Both the position numbers and the translations under genes were made by a program. The notes beneath the pieces are model-generated. The model was not told the origin of the DNA. It saw nothing but the letters and a program-made list of their open reading frames with translations, and searched no databases. This document shows, one piece after another, positions 1 through 7,288 of a DNA stretch of 30,665 nt (positions are counted from its first letter, which is position 1; each line of letters opens with the position of its first letter). The DNA comes from an uncultured Chlorobiota bacterium (GTDB lineage: Bacteria > Bacteroidota > Ignavibacteria > UBA10030 > UBA6906): assembly GCA_900696645.1 (NCBI GenBank), contig CAADGV010000025.1, positions 1 to 30,665 on the forward strand, in the 5' to 3' direction.

Positions 1-1
1 G

Positions 2-97
2 TACATCGAGGTCTGGTACAATCGGCAACGCCTGCACTCAAGCCTCGGGTACAAAACACCGGTGGAAGTTGAACAACGCTTTCACACTCATCACTAA
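2..97 (+). CDS. IS3-family transposase OrfB, C-terminal fragment (left-truncated by window)
   Basis: This is the last 31 codons plus TAA of an IS3-family OrfB DDE transposase, which catalyses cut and strand transfer of the element. The visible peptide reads [20 protein letters not shown] and then [11 protein letters not shown]. The [16 protein letters not shown] block is the well-known C-terminal signature of the rve integrase core of this family, lying just after the catalytic glutamate, which is outside the window. The stop codon sits about 30 bases before the inferred element end, the usual arrangement. Nothing can be said about whether the full copy is intact. Confidence 0.88.
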   Translation, partial: YIEVWYNRQRLHSSLGYKTPVEVEQRFHTHH

Positions 98-624
98 CTC
101 CTTGTCCCGTTTTCGGGGGGAAGATCAAAGCCCGATCGCACGACCAACACGCCGAGAGGGAACAGCCACAGTCCCCACAATACCTCAGACACAAACACCC
201 CCTGCTTATCGACATTCATGAAGAGCATTGCAAGAGCGTCCCGCTGCGGCTTGTCGAACATACCAAGGAACTCATTGCGCTGGACAAATGAGAGTGTAGC
301 AACCTGGTTGGCCATGCTCATAAAAGCCGATGGCGTGTCGAAGAGTATCAGGAGTACCATCACCAGAGCAAGCTCCCGATGGACATCTTTCAGCAGACGG
401 TAGAGCAAGAGTACGGTACCGATGAAACAGAGCTGTGAGACGATGCCGACCCAGATGCTGAGCCGGAACAACAACTCATGATTCAGGATGTTCTGGACTG
501 TTGCTGTTGCGTCTCCGGGGACAAAGAGTTTTCCGGGAACATAGATAAGGACAAAGGGGCCGCATATCACGACCACCAGATACAGCAGGCCTGCGTATAG
601 TGCGGTCTTCTTCATGGATTCCAT
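94..624 (-). pseudogene. DUF4386 family membrane protein, 3' end truncated by IS insertion
   Basis: The protein has the DUF4386 layout: an N-terminal helix (KKTALYAGLLYLVVVICGPF), then hydrophobic helices around residues 50-75, 83-105 and 145-165. The family function is unknown. Family members usually run well over 200 residues and continue after the last visible helix (LWGLWLFPLGVLVVRSGF) with further membrane segments. Here the frame enters the IS3 terminal repeat straight after SGF, so the last ten residues ([10 protein letters not shown]) are IS sequence and the stop lies inside the element. The start at 624 is supported by an AGAGGA ribosome site about six bases upstream. The truncated 176-residue product probably lacks its last membrane segments. 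Confidence 0.75.
98..127 (+). repeat. Terminal inverted repeat (right) of the IS3-family element
   Basis: Immediately after the transposase stop the sequence runs through a CGGGGGG tract to GAAGATCA. Its reverse complement begins TGATCTTCCCC, a typical IS3-family terminus. The outer boundary at 127 is set by this match and by the loss of similarity to DUF4386 in the adjoining reading frame. The other end and any target-site duplication cannot be seen. Confidence 0.7.
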
Positions 625-703
625 AACGGTTCCTCTGGTTCGTGGACAAATCCGGATAGAGAATGCCTCGTGGAGATTCGGGATGAGCGATCGTATCGAA
701 TTG

Positions 704-2416
704 CTATTGTCTCCTTCTTGCCTCGGCCTGCCGACGCCCCTGGTTCACAATCACTTTTGTCACCCTGCCCGAATCGTCCGCAACAAATTCAAACTGAGCG
801 TCGTTCACTTTCAGAAAGAACTTCGTTTCCGATTCGGCGAACATTTCCAGTTGATCCTGTCCCGTTGCCTGAACGAAAAGCCGGTCGCGTTTCCTTGTGA
901 CTGAGAAAGCAAAATCCGGTGTCATTTCATATCTCCCTACATACCGCTCAAGGATCGTTTCATCCAACTTCACTCCATCCGGACCGGGGATCAGCTTGGA
1001 GGTTTTGTTCCATTCCTCATTTCCATCGCGGCTTTTCAGGATAAGCCTCTCAATCTCACCGTTCCCGTTTCTCGTAAACTCCAGCGACAGCAGGGCATTG
1101 TCTTCGAAGAAGAATTTATCCTTCTCATATGCCCGGATGGATGACCGCGGACTCATCCCCAGTTGGGAGTAAAGTGTATCGTTGGATATAGTAATGACTC
1201 TCTGTCGTCCGTTCTCGTTTTCATACACGCCCGTGTACTGGACAAGTGTACCACGCTCGGCCGGAATCGGTTTGTATTCGTACGGCTTCCCGATTGCAAG
1301 CGCGGCCAACTTTGCTGTGACCTCTTCGGGGGAATTGGCGTCACAGTTGGACAACAGTACGACAAAAACATCTTCTTCCGGTAGAAACATGGCCATGCTG
1401 GTAAAGCCGTTGATCCCGCCGGCGTGCCAGAAACTCGGGCTGTCCTGAATCGAGCCGAACCGCCAGCCGTATCCGTATCTGGTCTTTTTCCCGTCGGCGA
1501 GCGTGTAGCGTGTCAGGGCTTTCTCAAGAGTTTCCTTCCTGATGAGTTTGTATGAGTGAAGGGCCTGGTTCCATTTGAACAAATCCTCGACCGTTGAGAG
1601 GATTGCTCCCGCCGCATAGGGATGTGTCATGCTGATGTGCGGGGCGTTGATGAAACCTTGTTGACCGCCGGTGTATCCATCCGCTCTGTTGGTCACGAGC
1701 TGTGTTTCACCGCCGAAGAATGACCGGCTCATACCCGCCGGTTTGAAGATCTGTTCTTCAAGGAATTTGCCGTAGGTCTTGCCGGTGATCCGCTCAATGA
1801 TATAACCGAGCAGGAAATATCCTGAATTGCTGTACTCCCACTGCGTGCCGGGAGGGAAACGGAGCGGCCGCTCTTTGAAGATGTCGATCATTTGTTCCGG
1901 GGTCAGAGCCCCTGCCATGCGATTGGGAGTCTCTCTGATCTTAGCAAAGTCGAGGATCCCGGAGGTGTGCGTGAGCAAGTGTTCGATTGTGATTTTGTAT
2001 CCCTGCATAGGATAATCGGGAATGAACTTCGTGACCTCATCCTGCAGGTCCAGCTTTCCCTCCTCCAGCAACTGCAAGATCGCAACGGCGGTGAATTGTT
2101 TGGTGATCGAGGCGATCTTAAAAACGTGTTCCGTGCGCATCGGCACGTTGAGCTCGAGATTCGCCATGCCGAAAGCCTTCTCATAGATGATCCGACCGTT
2201 CCAGGCGACCAGCGCTACGCCCCCCGGCTCATGGGGCTTGAATTGCGCCAAAAGCAGTTTGTCAAACTTGCCGGTAAGCTGGACAAGATCCGTTTGCTGC
2301 GCAATCGCAAGATTGAAAGAAAGAAGAAAAGCAAGAATGACTGCCGGGTTTTGCATGTGGTATCTGTATATGATTGTTTGACAAAGAATTGAAACTGAAT
2401 TCCAGTCCAGGCTCAT
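704..2416 (-). CDS. Serine hydrolase, class C beta-lactamase/D-Ala-D-Ala carboxypeptidase family (S12), exported
   Basis: Penicillin-binding-like serine hydrolase. Counting from 2416, the catalytic S-x-x-K is S103-I-T-K106, the tyrosine motif is Y195-S-N197, and H331-A-G333 replaces the KTG box, as in many S12 esterases and peptidases. The beta-lactamase fold spans about 45-390. Two beta-rich extensions follow (about 395-480 and 485-560), each with a Y-x-G-x-Y-E-type start (YTGVYEN, YVGRYEM) as in DUF3471-like tails. A hydrophobic signal (ILAFLLSFNLAIAQ) predicts export. The start is uncertain: 2416 lies four bases after the upstream gene's stop, which suits translational coupling, while an internal ATG at 2356 begins directly at the signal peptide. 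The gene is third in an operon after a sigma factor and a membrane protein. The substrate cannot be told from sequence. Confidence 0.85.
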   Translation of the reverse strand: MSLDWNSVSILCQTIIYRYHMQNPAVILAFLLSFNLAIAQQTDLVQLTGKFDKLLLAQFKPHEPGGVALVAWNGRIIYEKAFGMANLELNVPMRTEHVFKIASITKQFTAVAILQLLEEGKLDLQDEVTKFIPDYPMQGYKITIEHLLTHTSGILDFAKIRETPNRMAGALTPEQMIDIFKERPLRFPPGTQWEYSNSGYFLLGYIIERITGKTYGKFLEEQIFKPAGMSRSFFGGETQLVTNRADGYTGGQQGFINAPHISMTHPYAAGAILSTVEDLFKWNQALHSYKLIRKETLEKALTRYTLADGKKTRYGYGWRFGSIQDSPSFWHAGGINGFTSMAMFLPEEDVFVVLLSNCDANSPEEVTAKLAALAIGKPYEYKPIPAERGTLVQYTGVYENENGRQRVITISNDTLYSQLGMSPRSSIRAYEKDKFFFEDNALLSLEFTRNGNGEIERLILKSRDGNEEWNKTSKLIPGPDGVKLDETILERYVGRYEMTPDFAFSVTRKRDRLFVQATGQDQLEMFAESETKFFLKVNDAQFEFVADDSGRVTKVIVNQGRRQAEARRRQ

Positions 2417-2419
2417 CCA

Positions 2420-2875
2420 TTAAAATGACAGTACGTCCGGCATGAAGAAAAACAGAAGCAGCGCGAATGAAAAGAGTACGATGCCGATGTTCACCGGACG
2501 GTATTTAAGTGTGATGAGGAGTTCCTTGCGTTCCCTCACATAAGTAAAGTGGGAGAATGCCAGCAGGTTCATGATCATCGCCATGAGGGGAAGACCTAAG
2601 ACAACCACCGGAATCAGGAATGTTAGAACCGGATTCCCGTCAACTGCTGCAATGAGGCCCCCGATGCTTTTCAGAAGCGGCGAGGAAAGCCCAAGCTCAC
2701 GTTTCAAGAGGGATGTGAGTGCCACAATGAGCGGCAGGATCAGAAGCAGGAGGCCCGCCTTTGATGACGGCTTGTAGCGCAAAAGCGGGATCTTCAACTC
2801 CTCTTGATGCCTAATCTGTTCGGGCGTCGGCGGGTTGATTCCGTCGAGCATTGCTTCCATGTCGTCATCTTTCAT
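2420..2875 (-). CDS. Small membrane protein in an ECF sigma operon; possible anti-sigma partner
   Basis: A 151-residue protein not assigned to a named family. The N-terminal ~38 residues are polar and acidic (MKDDDMEAMLDGINPPTPEQ) and presumably cytoplasmic. Hydrophobic segments follow at about 39-57, 82-105 and 128-148. Its ATG overlaps the stop of the sigma-factor gene in an ATGA, and its stop is within four bases of the serine-hydrolase start, so all three genes are likely one transcript. Position directly after an ECF sigma gene, with a soluble head and membrane helices, is the usual layout for an anti-sigma factor. No zinc-binding H-x3-C-x2-C anti-sigma motif is present, so this role is inference from context only. 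Confidence 0.7.
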   Translation of the reverse strand: MKDDDMEAMLDGINPPTPEQIRHQEELKIPLLRYKPSSKAGLLLLILPLIVALTSLLKRELGLSSPLLKSIGGLIAAVDGNPVLTFLIPVVVLGLPLMAMIMNLLAFSHFTYVRERKELLITLKYRPVNIGIVLFSFALLLFFFMPDVLSF

Positions 2876-3441
2876 GGGCGTATCCTTCCGTGGTCTTGTT
2901 TCAGTCTTTCGATCCCTCTGGAGAGAAGCGATTTGACGGTTCCGGTTTTCTTGCCGAGGATGGCAGCGATCTCTTCGATAGATTTCCGCTCATAAAACCG
3001 GAGCGCGAGCACTTCTTGATACTTTGTGTCGAGTTTCTTCATGAGCTCATTGATCTTGATGAAATCCCTGTGCCGTTGCAGTTCCTCTTCCAGCATAATC
3101 CGTTCCGTCTCGGCGTTTGCATAATCCGTGATCGCAACCCCGTACTCCTCCTGTATCCTGTGTATCGACTCCGGCAGATACTTGCGGCGGTTGAAGTACT
3201 TGTTGATTTCGTTGGTCGCTATCCTGTACAACCAGTGCAGAATGGAAATATTGCGCCACTGAAACTTTCCGATGCCGGCGTAGGCCTTGAGGAAGGTCTC
3301 GGCGGCAATATCCTTGGCCGCATCATAATTGGTAGTTCTTCTGAACGCGTACCCGAAAATGTTCTTGTAAAATGCCTCATAGACCCCGGCAAATTTCTGA
3401 GGGTCGCTTTCAATTTCCTGAAGTAACTGCTCTTCGTTCAA
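2872..3441 (-). CDS. ECF-type RNA polymerase sigma factor (sigma-70 family)
   Basis: Region sigma-2 spans about residues 15-90, with the core-binding/-10 segment (DAAKDIAAETFLKAY) and a conserved tryptophan helix (ISILHWLYRIATNEINKYFNRRK). Region sigma-4 spans about 130-185, with the helix-turn-helix EVLALRFYERKSIEEIAAILGKKTGTVKSLLSRGIERLK. Length (189 aa) is normal for an ECF factor. No in-frame ATG precedes the domain. The frame opens with TTG at 3441, with a GGGAAG-like site about 14 bases upstream. An ATT codon nearer that site is possible. It is the first gene of a three-gene operon with the membrane protein and the serine hydrolase, so it may direct transcription of an envelope response. 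Confidence 0.9.
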   Translation of the reverse strand: MNEEQLLQEIESDPQKFAGVYEAFYKNIFGYAFRRTTNYDAAKDIAAETFLKAYAGIGKFQWRNISILHWLYRIATNEINKYFNRRKYLPESIHRIQEEYGVAITDYANAETERIMLEEELQRHRDFIKINELMKKLDTKYQEVLALRFYERKSIEEIAAILGKKTGTVKSLLSRGIERLKQDHGRIRP

Positions 3442-3579
3442 AATAATGGGTTCTTCCCGTGCGCTGTCTACAGGTATAATCGGAATTTCAGAAAAGGTTG
3501 CAGAGTTTCTGGCAATCCGAGTGAAAAAAGTGATTGGCCACCCTAAAGAAGTGAAGAAAATTGGACGCGCTCGTGGAAA

Positions 3580-3822
3580 TTAGATCAGCCGAATGCGATG
3601 CGCCCTCTCCTGCTCGGTTCCACGGAGAGGCACAACAATGCGATCGTCGAAGGGTGATGGAAAGGAAAGGCCAATGCGTTTGTACAGATCCTGTGGAATC
3701 CCGATGTCGGCAAGATACAACTCACCGGTTTTGTCGGGACGAAGGCCGGTTTTTGGGGGAACGGGGCTCGTCGTGTGTGTTCCGATTGGTAAGGGGTCGC
3801 GCGGTGCACTCTTCGTTCCCTG
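3580..3822 (-). pseudogene. Possible remnant of NAD(P)H-hydrate epimerase (YjeF N-domain) C-terminus
   Basis: A minus-strand frame, open from a stop near 3823 to TAA at 3580-3582, has no convincing start. Near its end it reads GLRPDKTGELYLADIGIPQD and then LYKRIGLSFPSPFDDRIVVP. The G-E-L-Y-L-A-D-I-G-I-P run followed by LY resembles the closing strand of stand-alone NAD(P)H-hydrate epimerases, which repair damaged NAD(P)HX. The N-terminal Rossmann-like part, including the catalytic aspartate region, is missing. The preceding ~30 residues are low-complexity (PLPIGTHTTSPVPPKTG) and look like random readthrough. If correct, most of the gene was lost beside the mercury operon. The match is from memory of the family, so confidence is moderate. 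Confidence 0.4.
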
Positions 3823-3845
3823 TCATCCAGGCGACAACCTCCCCC

Positions 3846-3874
3846 TTGATAAGGAACCTTTTTCTGGGTATGAT
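3846..3874 (+). promoter_or_regulatory. Sigma-70-like promoter of the mercury operon
   Basis: TTGATA (3846-3851) and TATGAT (3869-3874) are separated by exactly 17 bases, close to the housekeeping consensus. They lie about 50 bases before the arsR-type gene and just upstream of a perfect inverted repeat. Transcription would start inside or beside that repeat, which suits repression by the first gene product. Confidence 0.6.
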
Positions 3875-3888
3875 GGTTGAGTATTTCA

Positions 3889-3904
3889 GTATTTGCTAAA
3901 ATAC
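3889..3904 (+). promoter_or_regulatory. Putative ArsR/SmtB-type operator
   Basis: GTATTT-GCTA-AAATAC is a perfect 6-base inverted repeat with a 4-base spacer. A further GTATTT lies at 3881-3886. It sits 15-20 bases after the TATGAT box and 18 bases before the regulator's ATG, where an autoregulating metal-sensing repressor would block RNA polymerase. Confidence 0.55.
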
Positions 3905-3921
3905 ATGAACACGGAAGCACT

Positions 3922-4326
3922 ATGAAAAAGGTATATATCGAAGGCAAGCTTTGTATCGGGCCAAACTTCTCAAAAGCCGAGTTTGCTCTCATTAAGCGTA
4001 ACCTTATTGAGCAGAAAGGCCTGGCAACACTCGCTGATTTGCTGAACGCCGCGGGCAACACCCAGCGTCTGAAAATCCTCTATCTTCTCCACGCCCACAA
4101 AGAGATGTGCGTGTGCGACCTCGCCGAAGTTCTTGAACTGACCGACTCGGCAGTATCACAACACCTCCGCAAGCTCAAGGACAAGAACGTCGTTAAGGCG
4201 AGACGCCAGGGACAGACGATATTCTACTCTCTCGTGCCCAACATCTTCACCTCAAACCTTGAAGACATGTTTGCAATGGATGAAACCAAGGAACAGCATT
4301 CGTTCATGCACAAGGAGATTGTATAA
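3922..4326 (+). CDS. ArsR/SmtB-family metal-responsive repressor of the mer operon
   Basis: A 134-residue winged-helix regulator. The core (about residues 35-105) contains LADLLNAAGNTQRLKILYLL, the metal-sensing segment E-M-C63-V-C65-D-L, and the recognition helix TDSAVSQHLRKLKDKNVVKA, followed by the wing RRQGQTIFYSL. Another cysteine lies at C11. The CVC pair in helix alpha-3 is the usual thiophilic metal or metalloid site of ArsR proteins, so mercury or arsenic binding would release DNA. ATG 3922 is preferred because GGAAG lies five bases upstream; an in-frame TTG at 3877 would read through the operator. The stop overlaps the next start (TAATG). Mercury operons usually carry MerR; an ArsR-type controller is the less common plan, and the ligand is inferred from the neighbours. 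Confidence 0.85.
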   Translation: MKKVYIEGKLCIGPNFSKAEFALIKRNLIEQKGLATLADLLNAAGNTQRLKILYLLHAHKEMCVCDLAEVLELTDSAVSQHLRKLKDKNVVKARRQGQTIFYSLVPNIFTSNLEDMFAMDETKEQHSFMHKEIV

Positions 4327-4931
4327 TGGAACAGACAAAGATTACAGCCGTTGGGTCTGTCCTTGCAGCCATTGTCGCTTCACTCTGCTGCATTGGCCCT
4401 GTCGTCGTGGCCCTCATCGGCGTCGGCAGCATCGGCGCGTTCACCGCTTTTGAGGCATTTCGACCGTACCTCATCGGGCTGACCACAATCTTTCTCGGGT
4501 TTGCTTTCTATCTGACATATCGAAAGCGAGAAGTGATGTGCGAAGACGGAAGCTGCAAGATTGAAAGTGCCGGCAAGTGGAACAAGATCAGCGTCTGGCT
4601 GGCAACGGTTGTGGCTGCACTTGCACTTGCGTTCCCCTATTTCAATATCGCTTCAACGCAGATCACGAATGACACGGTAGTGCCGGAGGCGAGGATTGTG
4701 CTGCAGATTGATGGCATGGATTGCAGAGCGTGCGCAGCGGGTTTGCAGGCTACACTTGCAAGGCTCGAAGGAGTCCATAAGGCAACCGTGGACTATGAAA
4801 AGAGCCAGGGAGTCATCGAATATAACCCGGCAACAGTTCAGCCGGGAGATTTCATCAACCAGATCGACGAGGCAGGCTTCAAGGCTGTTGTTGTCGAGTC
4901 CAAGTCCGTGACGCCATCAGAAACAAAATGA
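4326..4931 (+). CDS. merTP: MerT-MerP fusion, mercuric ion transport protein
   Basis: Inner-membrane Hg(II) importer fused to its mercury-binding domain. Residues 1-110 are MerT-like: helix 1 carries the vicinal pair C21-C22 (SLCCIGPVVV), helix 2 includes FRPYLIGLTTIFLGFAFYLT, a cytoplasmic loop has C72 and C77, and helix 3 is about 88-106. Residues 122-190 form an HMA/MerP ferredoxin-like domain with G-M-D-C133-R-A-C136. In separate systems MerP is periplasmic; here the third helix would place the domain outside the cytoplasm beside the transporter. The ATG overlaps the regulator stop by one base. MerTP fusions are a known variant in Bacteroidota-like mer operons, so the identification is firm. 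Confidence 0.9.
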   Translation: MEQTKITAVGSVLAAIVASLCCIGPVVVALIGVGSIGAFTAFEAFRPYLIGLTTIFLGFAFYLTYRKREVMCEDGSCKIESAGKWNKISVWLATVVAALALAFPYFNIASTQITNDTVVPEARIVLQIDGMDCRACAAGLQATLARLEGVHKATVDYEKSQGVIEYNPATVQPGDFINQIDEAGFKAVVVESKSVTPSETK

Positions 4932-4943
4932 AAAAGGATCTTC

Positions 4944-6611
4944 ATGTCTGAGAAAATGTATCTCACTCTTCGTGTCGACGGAATGACATGTGATAGTTGT
5001 GCTCGTCATGTGACAGCGGCATTGAAGGGTGTACAGGGTGTAGAGGACGCGGATGTTGGCAACTGGAAGGACAGCAAGGCACGTGTCGTTGTTCGTGAGA
5101 CAGTTGACGAGCAACGCTTGCTCGAAGCAGTAAGAAATGCCGGCTATCGGGCCACCGTTCGGGAACGGAAGGGTTCGGGTGAAAGGCAGCAATCTCCGAA
5201 AAAGAATGATACTGATTACGACGTCATCATTGTTGGGGGAGGCTCTGCAGCATTCGCCGCGGCACTCAAAGCGCGCGAACTGGGAAAACAAGTCCTCATG
5301 ATTAACGATCGTTTGCCTCTCGGCGGCACGTGCGTGAATGTCGGCTGCGTCCCATCCAAAACACTGATACGGACAGCGGAAGCTTTTTATCACACAAACC
5401 ATACAAACTTTGAGGGTATCATAACCAACGGCAGCACACTGGATTTCAAGACAGTCGTGAGACAAAAAAGAGAACTTGTTGCATCTCTGCGTAGCAATAA
5501 ATATGTCGGCATCATAAAAGACGACCCTAATGTAACCGTCATCAAAGGCCGAGGCAAACTTCTTGACAAGAACAGCGTTACGGTAAACGGCAAGACGTAC
5601 ACGTCACAGTATATCTTGATCGCGACAGGATCAACGACGTTTGTTCCGGATATCCCCGGGATTGAAAAAGTTCCGTACTTGACGAATGAGACATTGTATG
5701 AACTCAACAACCTGCCTGAACATGTTATCGTCATCGGCGGGCGCTACATAGCTTTAGAGAATTCCCAGATGCTTGCCCGTCTGGGCGCGAAGGTTACCCT
5801 TCTGCAACGATCACACAGAATCCTGCCTGAGGAATTGCCGGATGTTACTGAAACGCTCACCGAGTTTCTGAAAGAAGAAGGGATAGAAGTAAGAACCGAC
5901 GTTGCTGTTCAATCCGTAGCAATGGTTGGCAAGAGCATCGTTGTGAACGCTACTTTGGACGGTGAAGAACAAGCAATCCAGGGCAGTCACCTGTTTATCG
6001 CCACAGGAAGAAAAGGCAACACAACACAATTGGGATTGGAAGAGTCAGGCATCGCTACACACGGGAAAGGGTTTGTTGCCACTGATGAGTTCTTGAGAAC
6101 GACCGTGCCGAATGTTTTCTCCGCAGGCGACGTGACGGGCCAGCGCTTGTTCGTGTACACCGCTGCGTACGAAGGGGCGCTTGCTGTTGAGAACATGTTT
6201 GGCGAAAACCTCAGAGCGAAGGACTACCACCCGCTTCCGTGGGTGATCTTTACCGACCCGCAGGTTGCTGGCGTCGGACATGATGAGAACTCGGCGTATG
6301 CTGCCGGAATAGATTACGAGGTCTCCGTCATGCCGTTGTCGGAAATCCCACGCGCCCTCGCCGCAAGAAACACAAAGGGCTTTATCAAACTCCTCAGGAA
6401 CAAAGCCGACGAAACCCTCATCGGAGCGCGTATACTTGCCAGTGAAGGGTCTGAACTGTTGATGGAGGTTTCACTCGCGATGAAATACGGCATTACAGTA
6501 AACGACCTGAAGCACATGTTCCATCCGTACCTGACTCTCTCGGAGGGAATAAAACTCGCAGCGATTGGTTTTGATAAAGATGTGGGTAAGCTCAGTTGCT
6601 GCGCGGTATAG
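4944..6611 (+). CDS. merA: Mercury(II) reductase with N-terminal HMA domain
   Basis: Cytoplasmic flavoprotein that reduces Hg(II) to volatile Hg(0) with NADPH. An HMA domain (about 5-72) has G-M-T-C16-D-S-C19. The FAD-binding start DYDVIIVGGGSAA is at about 91-103. The redox-active disulfide is G-G-T-C130-V-N-V-G-C135-V-P-S-K. The NADPH-binding fold begins at about 260, and a second FAD motif is TVPNVFSAGDVT. The dimerisation domain contains the mercury-site tyrosine in HPYLTLSEGIKLAA and ends in the vicinal cysteines C552-C553 (LSCCAV) that hand over Hg. All catalytic elements are present at full length (555 aa). One variation is GGRYIALE where many relatives have a third glycine. The gene is twelve bases after merTP. 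Confidence 0.96.
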   Translation: MSEKMYLTLRVDGMTCDSCARHVTAALKGVQGVEDADVGNWKDSKARVVVRETVDEQRLLEAVRNAGYRATVRERKGSGERQQSPKKNDTDYDVIIVGGGSAAFAAALKARELGKQVLMINDRLPLGGTCVNVGCVPSKTLIRTAEAFYHTNHTNFEGIITNGSTLDFKTVVRQKRELVASLRSNKYVGIIKDDPNVTVIKGRGKLLDKNSVTVNGKTYTSQYILIATGSTTFVPDIPGIEKVPYLTNETLYELNNLPEHVIVIGGRYIALENSQMLARLGAKVTLLQRSHRILPEELPDVTETLTEFLKEEGIEVRTDVAVQSVAMVGKSIVVNATLDGEEQAIQGSHLFIATGRKGNTTQLGLEESGIATHGKGFVATDEFLRTTVPNVFSAGDVTGQRLFVYTAAYEGALAVENMFGENLRAKDYHPLPWVIFTDPQVAGVGHDENSAYAAGIDYEVSVMPLSEIPRALAARNTKGFIKLLRNKADETLIGARILASEGSELLMEVSLAMKYGITVNDLKHMFHPYLTLSEGIKLAAIGFDKDVGKLSCCAV

Positions 6612-6686
6612 GAGATTGTCCATCAACTCTGAGGCACCACATTACTGCCGTCCTTTGTGCAACGCTGACGCTGAGGGAGATAGTCG

Positions 6687-6748
6687 GACCCCTGAACTCG
6701 GCTGAGCGGTATTATAGGTATTAAGCAGCGGGAGAACTGACCCCTGAA
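6687..6748 (+). repeat. Short direct repeats in the gap after merA
   Basis: GACCCCTGAA occurs at 6687-6696 and 6739-6748, and GGTATTA occurs twice in tandem (6708-6714, 6717-6723). The 140-base gap between merA and the convergent DUF547 gene has no recognisable coding content and no clear T-tailed hairpin. It may be a scar of past rearrangement at the edge of the mer operon; that is inference. Confidence 0.35.
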
Positions 6749-6751
6749 ATC

Positions 6752-7288
6752 TCAGTACCCGTTCAACGACCAGTCATACGACTTGTAGCTGATCTTCCAT
6801 TCTCGCGGGTTCTGGAGTATCTGTCGCGACAGAGAATCGGGAAGGAACCGCGCAACAGACTGCAACACCTTCTCGTCGGAAGATCCGAAGTCGCTGTCAT
6901 ACCAACTGAAGATCTTCGCCCAGACCGTCGTCTTGAGTACCGAACCGATAATCAATCCTCCTGAGTGAAGGTCGTTGATGCTTTCAACCAGAAAGTTATC
7001 GCAGATGACCTTCAAAGTGTATGCGTTGTACGTATTGATCCAAAAGGCCAGCTTTTCATTTTCACCCGGTAGAGTGTCAGGGTCAGTCTTTGCAAGCCAG
7101 CCAATGTACTCGGCGAGACGTTTGTCGAATCTCATCTCCTTATAGTTCACGACGCCATCATGAACGTAGGAAAGGATTTCTGAAAAGAGACCGTGTCGAT
7201 GATTTGGCTGCGCCGGGACATTCTCCGCCGCAACAAAGAGGATCCCGTTGAGAATGAGTATCAACAAGCGTGTTCCGATCTGCCTCAT
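6752..7288 (-). CDS. DUF547 domain protein with internal deletion
   Basis: Exported protein of the DUF547 family (function unknown). From ATG 7288 it has a signal segment (LLILILNGILFVAAENVPAQ). The first half of the domain includes EKLAFWINTYNAYTLKVICD and SGGLIIGSVLKTTVW. The end of the domain includes IFSWYDSDFGSS and WKISYKSYDWSLN. The central block that normally lies between TTVW and the xxWYxxDF segment, with the conserved HFALVCAS...CPP cysteine region, is absent. The two parts are joined in frame near 6917-6922. Length is 178 aa, against the roughly 250 or more usual for secreted members. The start overlaps the ArsS gene stop as ATGA, so it is co-translated; a longer frame from 7342 lies wholly inside that gene. 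It is probably non-functional unless the deletion is an assembly artefact. Confidence 0.8.
   Translation of the reverse strand: MRQIGTRLLILILNGILFVAAENVPAQPNHRHGLFSEILSYVHDGVVNYKEMRFDKRLAEYIGWLAKTDPDTLPGENEKLAFWINTYNAYTLKVICDNFLVESINDLHSGGLIIGSVLKTTVWAKIFSWYDSDFGSSDEKVLQSVARFLPDSLSRQILQNPREWKISYKSYDWSLNGY

Larger units (their letters stand above)
1..127 (+). mobile_element. Right end of an IS3-family insertion sequence
   Basis: The first 127 bases hold the 3' end of an IS3-family transposase gene followed by a terminal inverted repeat ending at about 127. Read inward on the minus strand the terminus is TGATCTTCCCCCC followed by GAAAACGGGACAAG, which has the TGATCTT...GGACA layout of IS3-group ends. 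The element continues off the left edge of the window. The end lies inside a DUF4386 gene, whose last codons are read out of the repeat. Confidence 0.85.

Noticed and set aside
1892-2392. Plus-strand open frame of 166 codons
   Set aside because: Antisense to the N-terminal part of the serine hydrolase, whose catalytic SxxK lies in the minus frame.
3585-4061. Minus-strand open frame of 158 codons
   Set aside because: Overlaps the mer promoter, operator and the regulator gene; composition looks random, and the epimerase-like signal is in a different minus frame.
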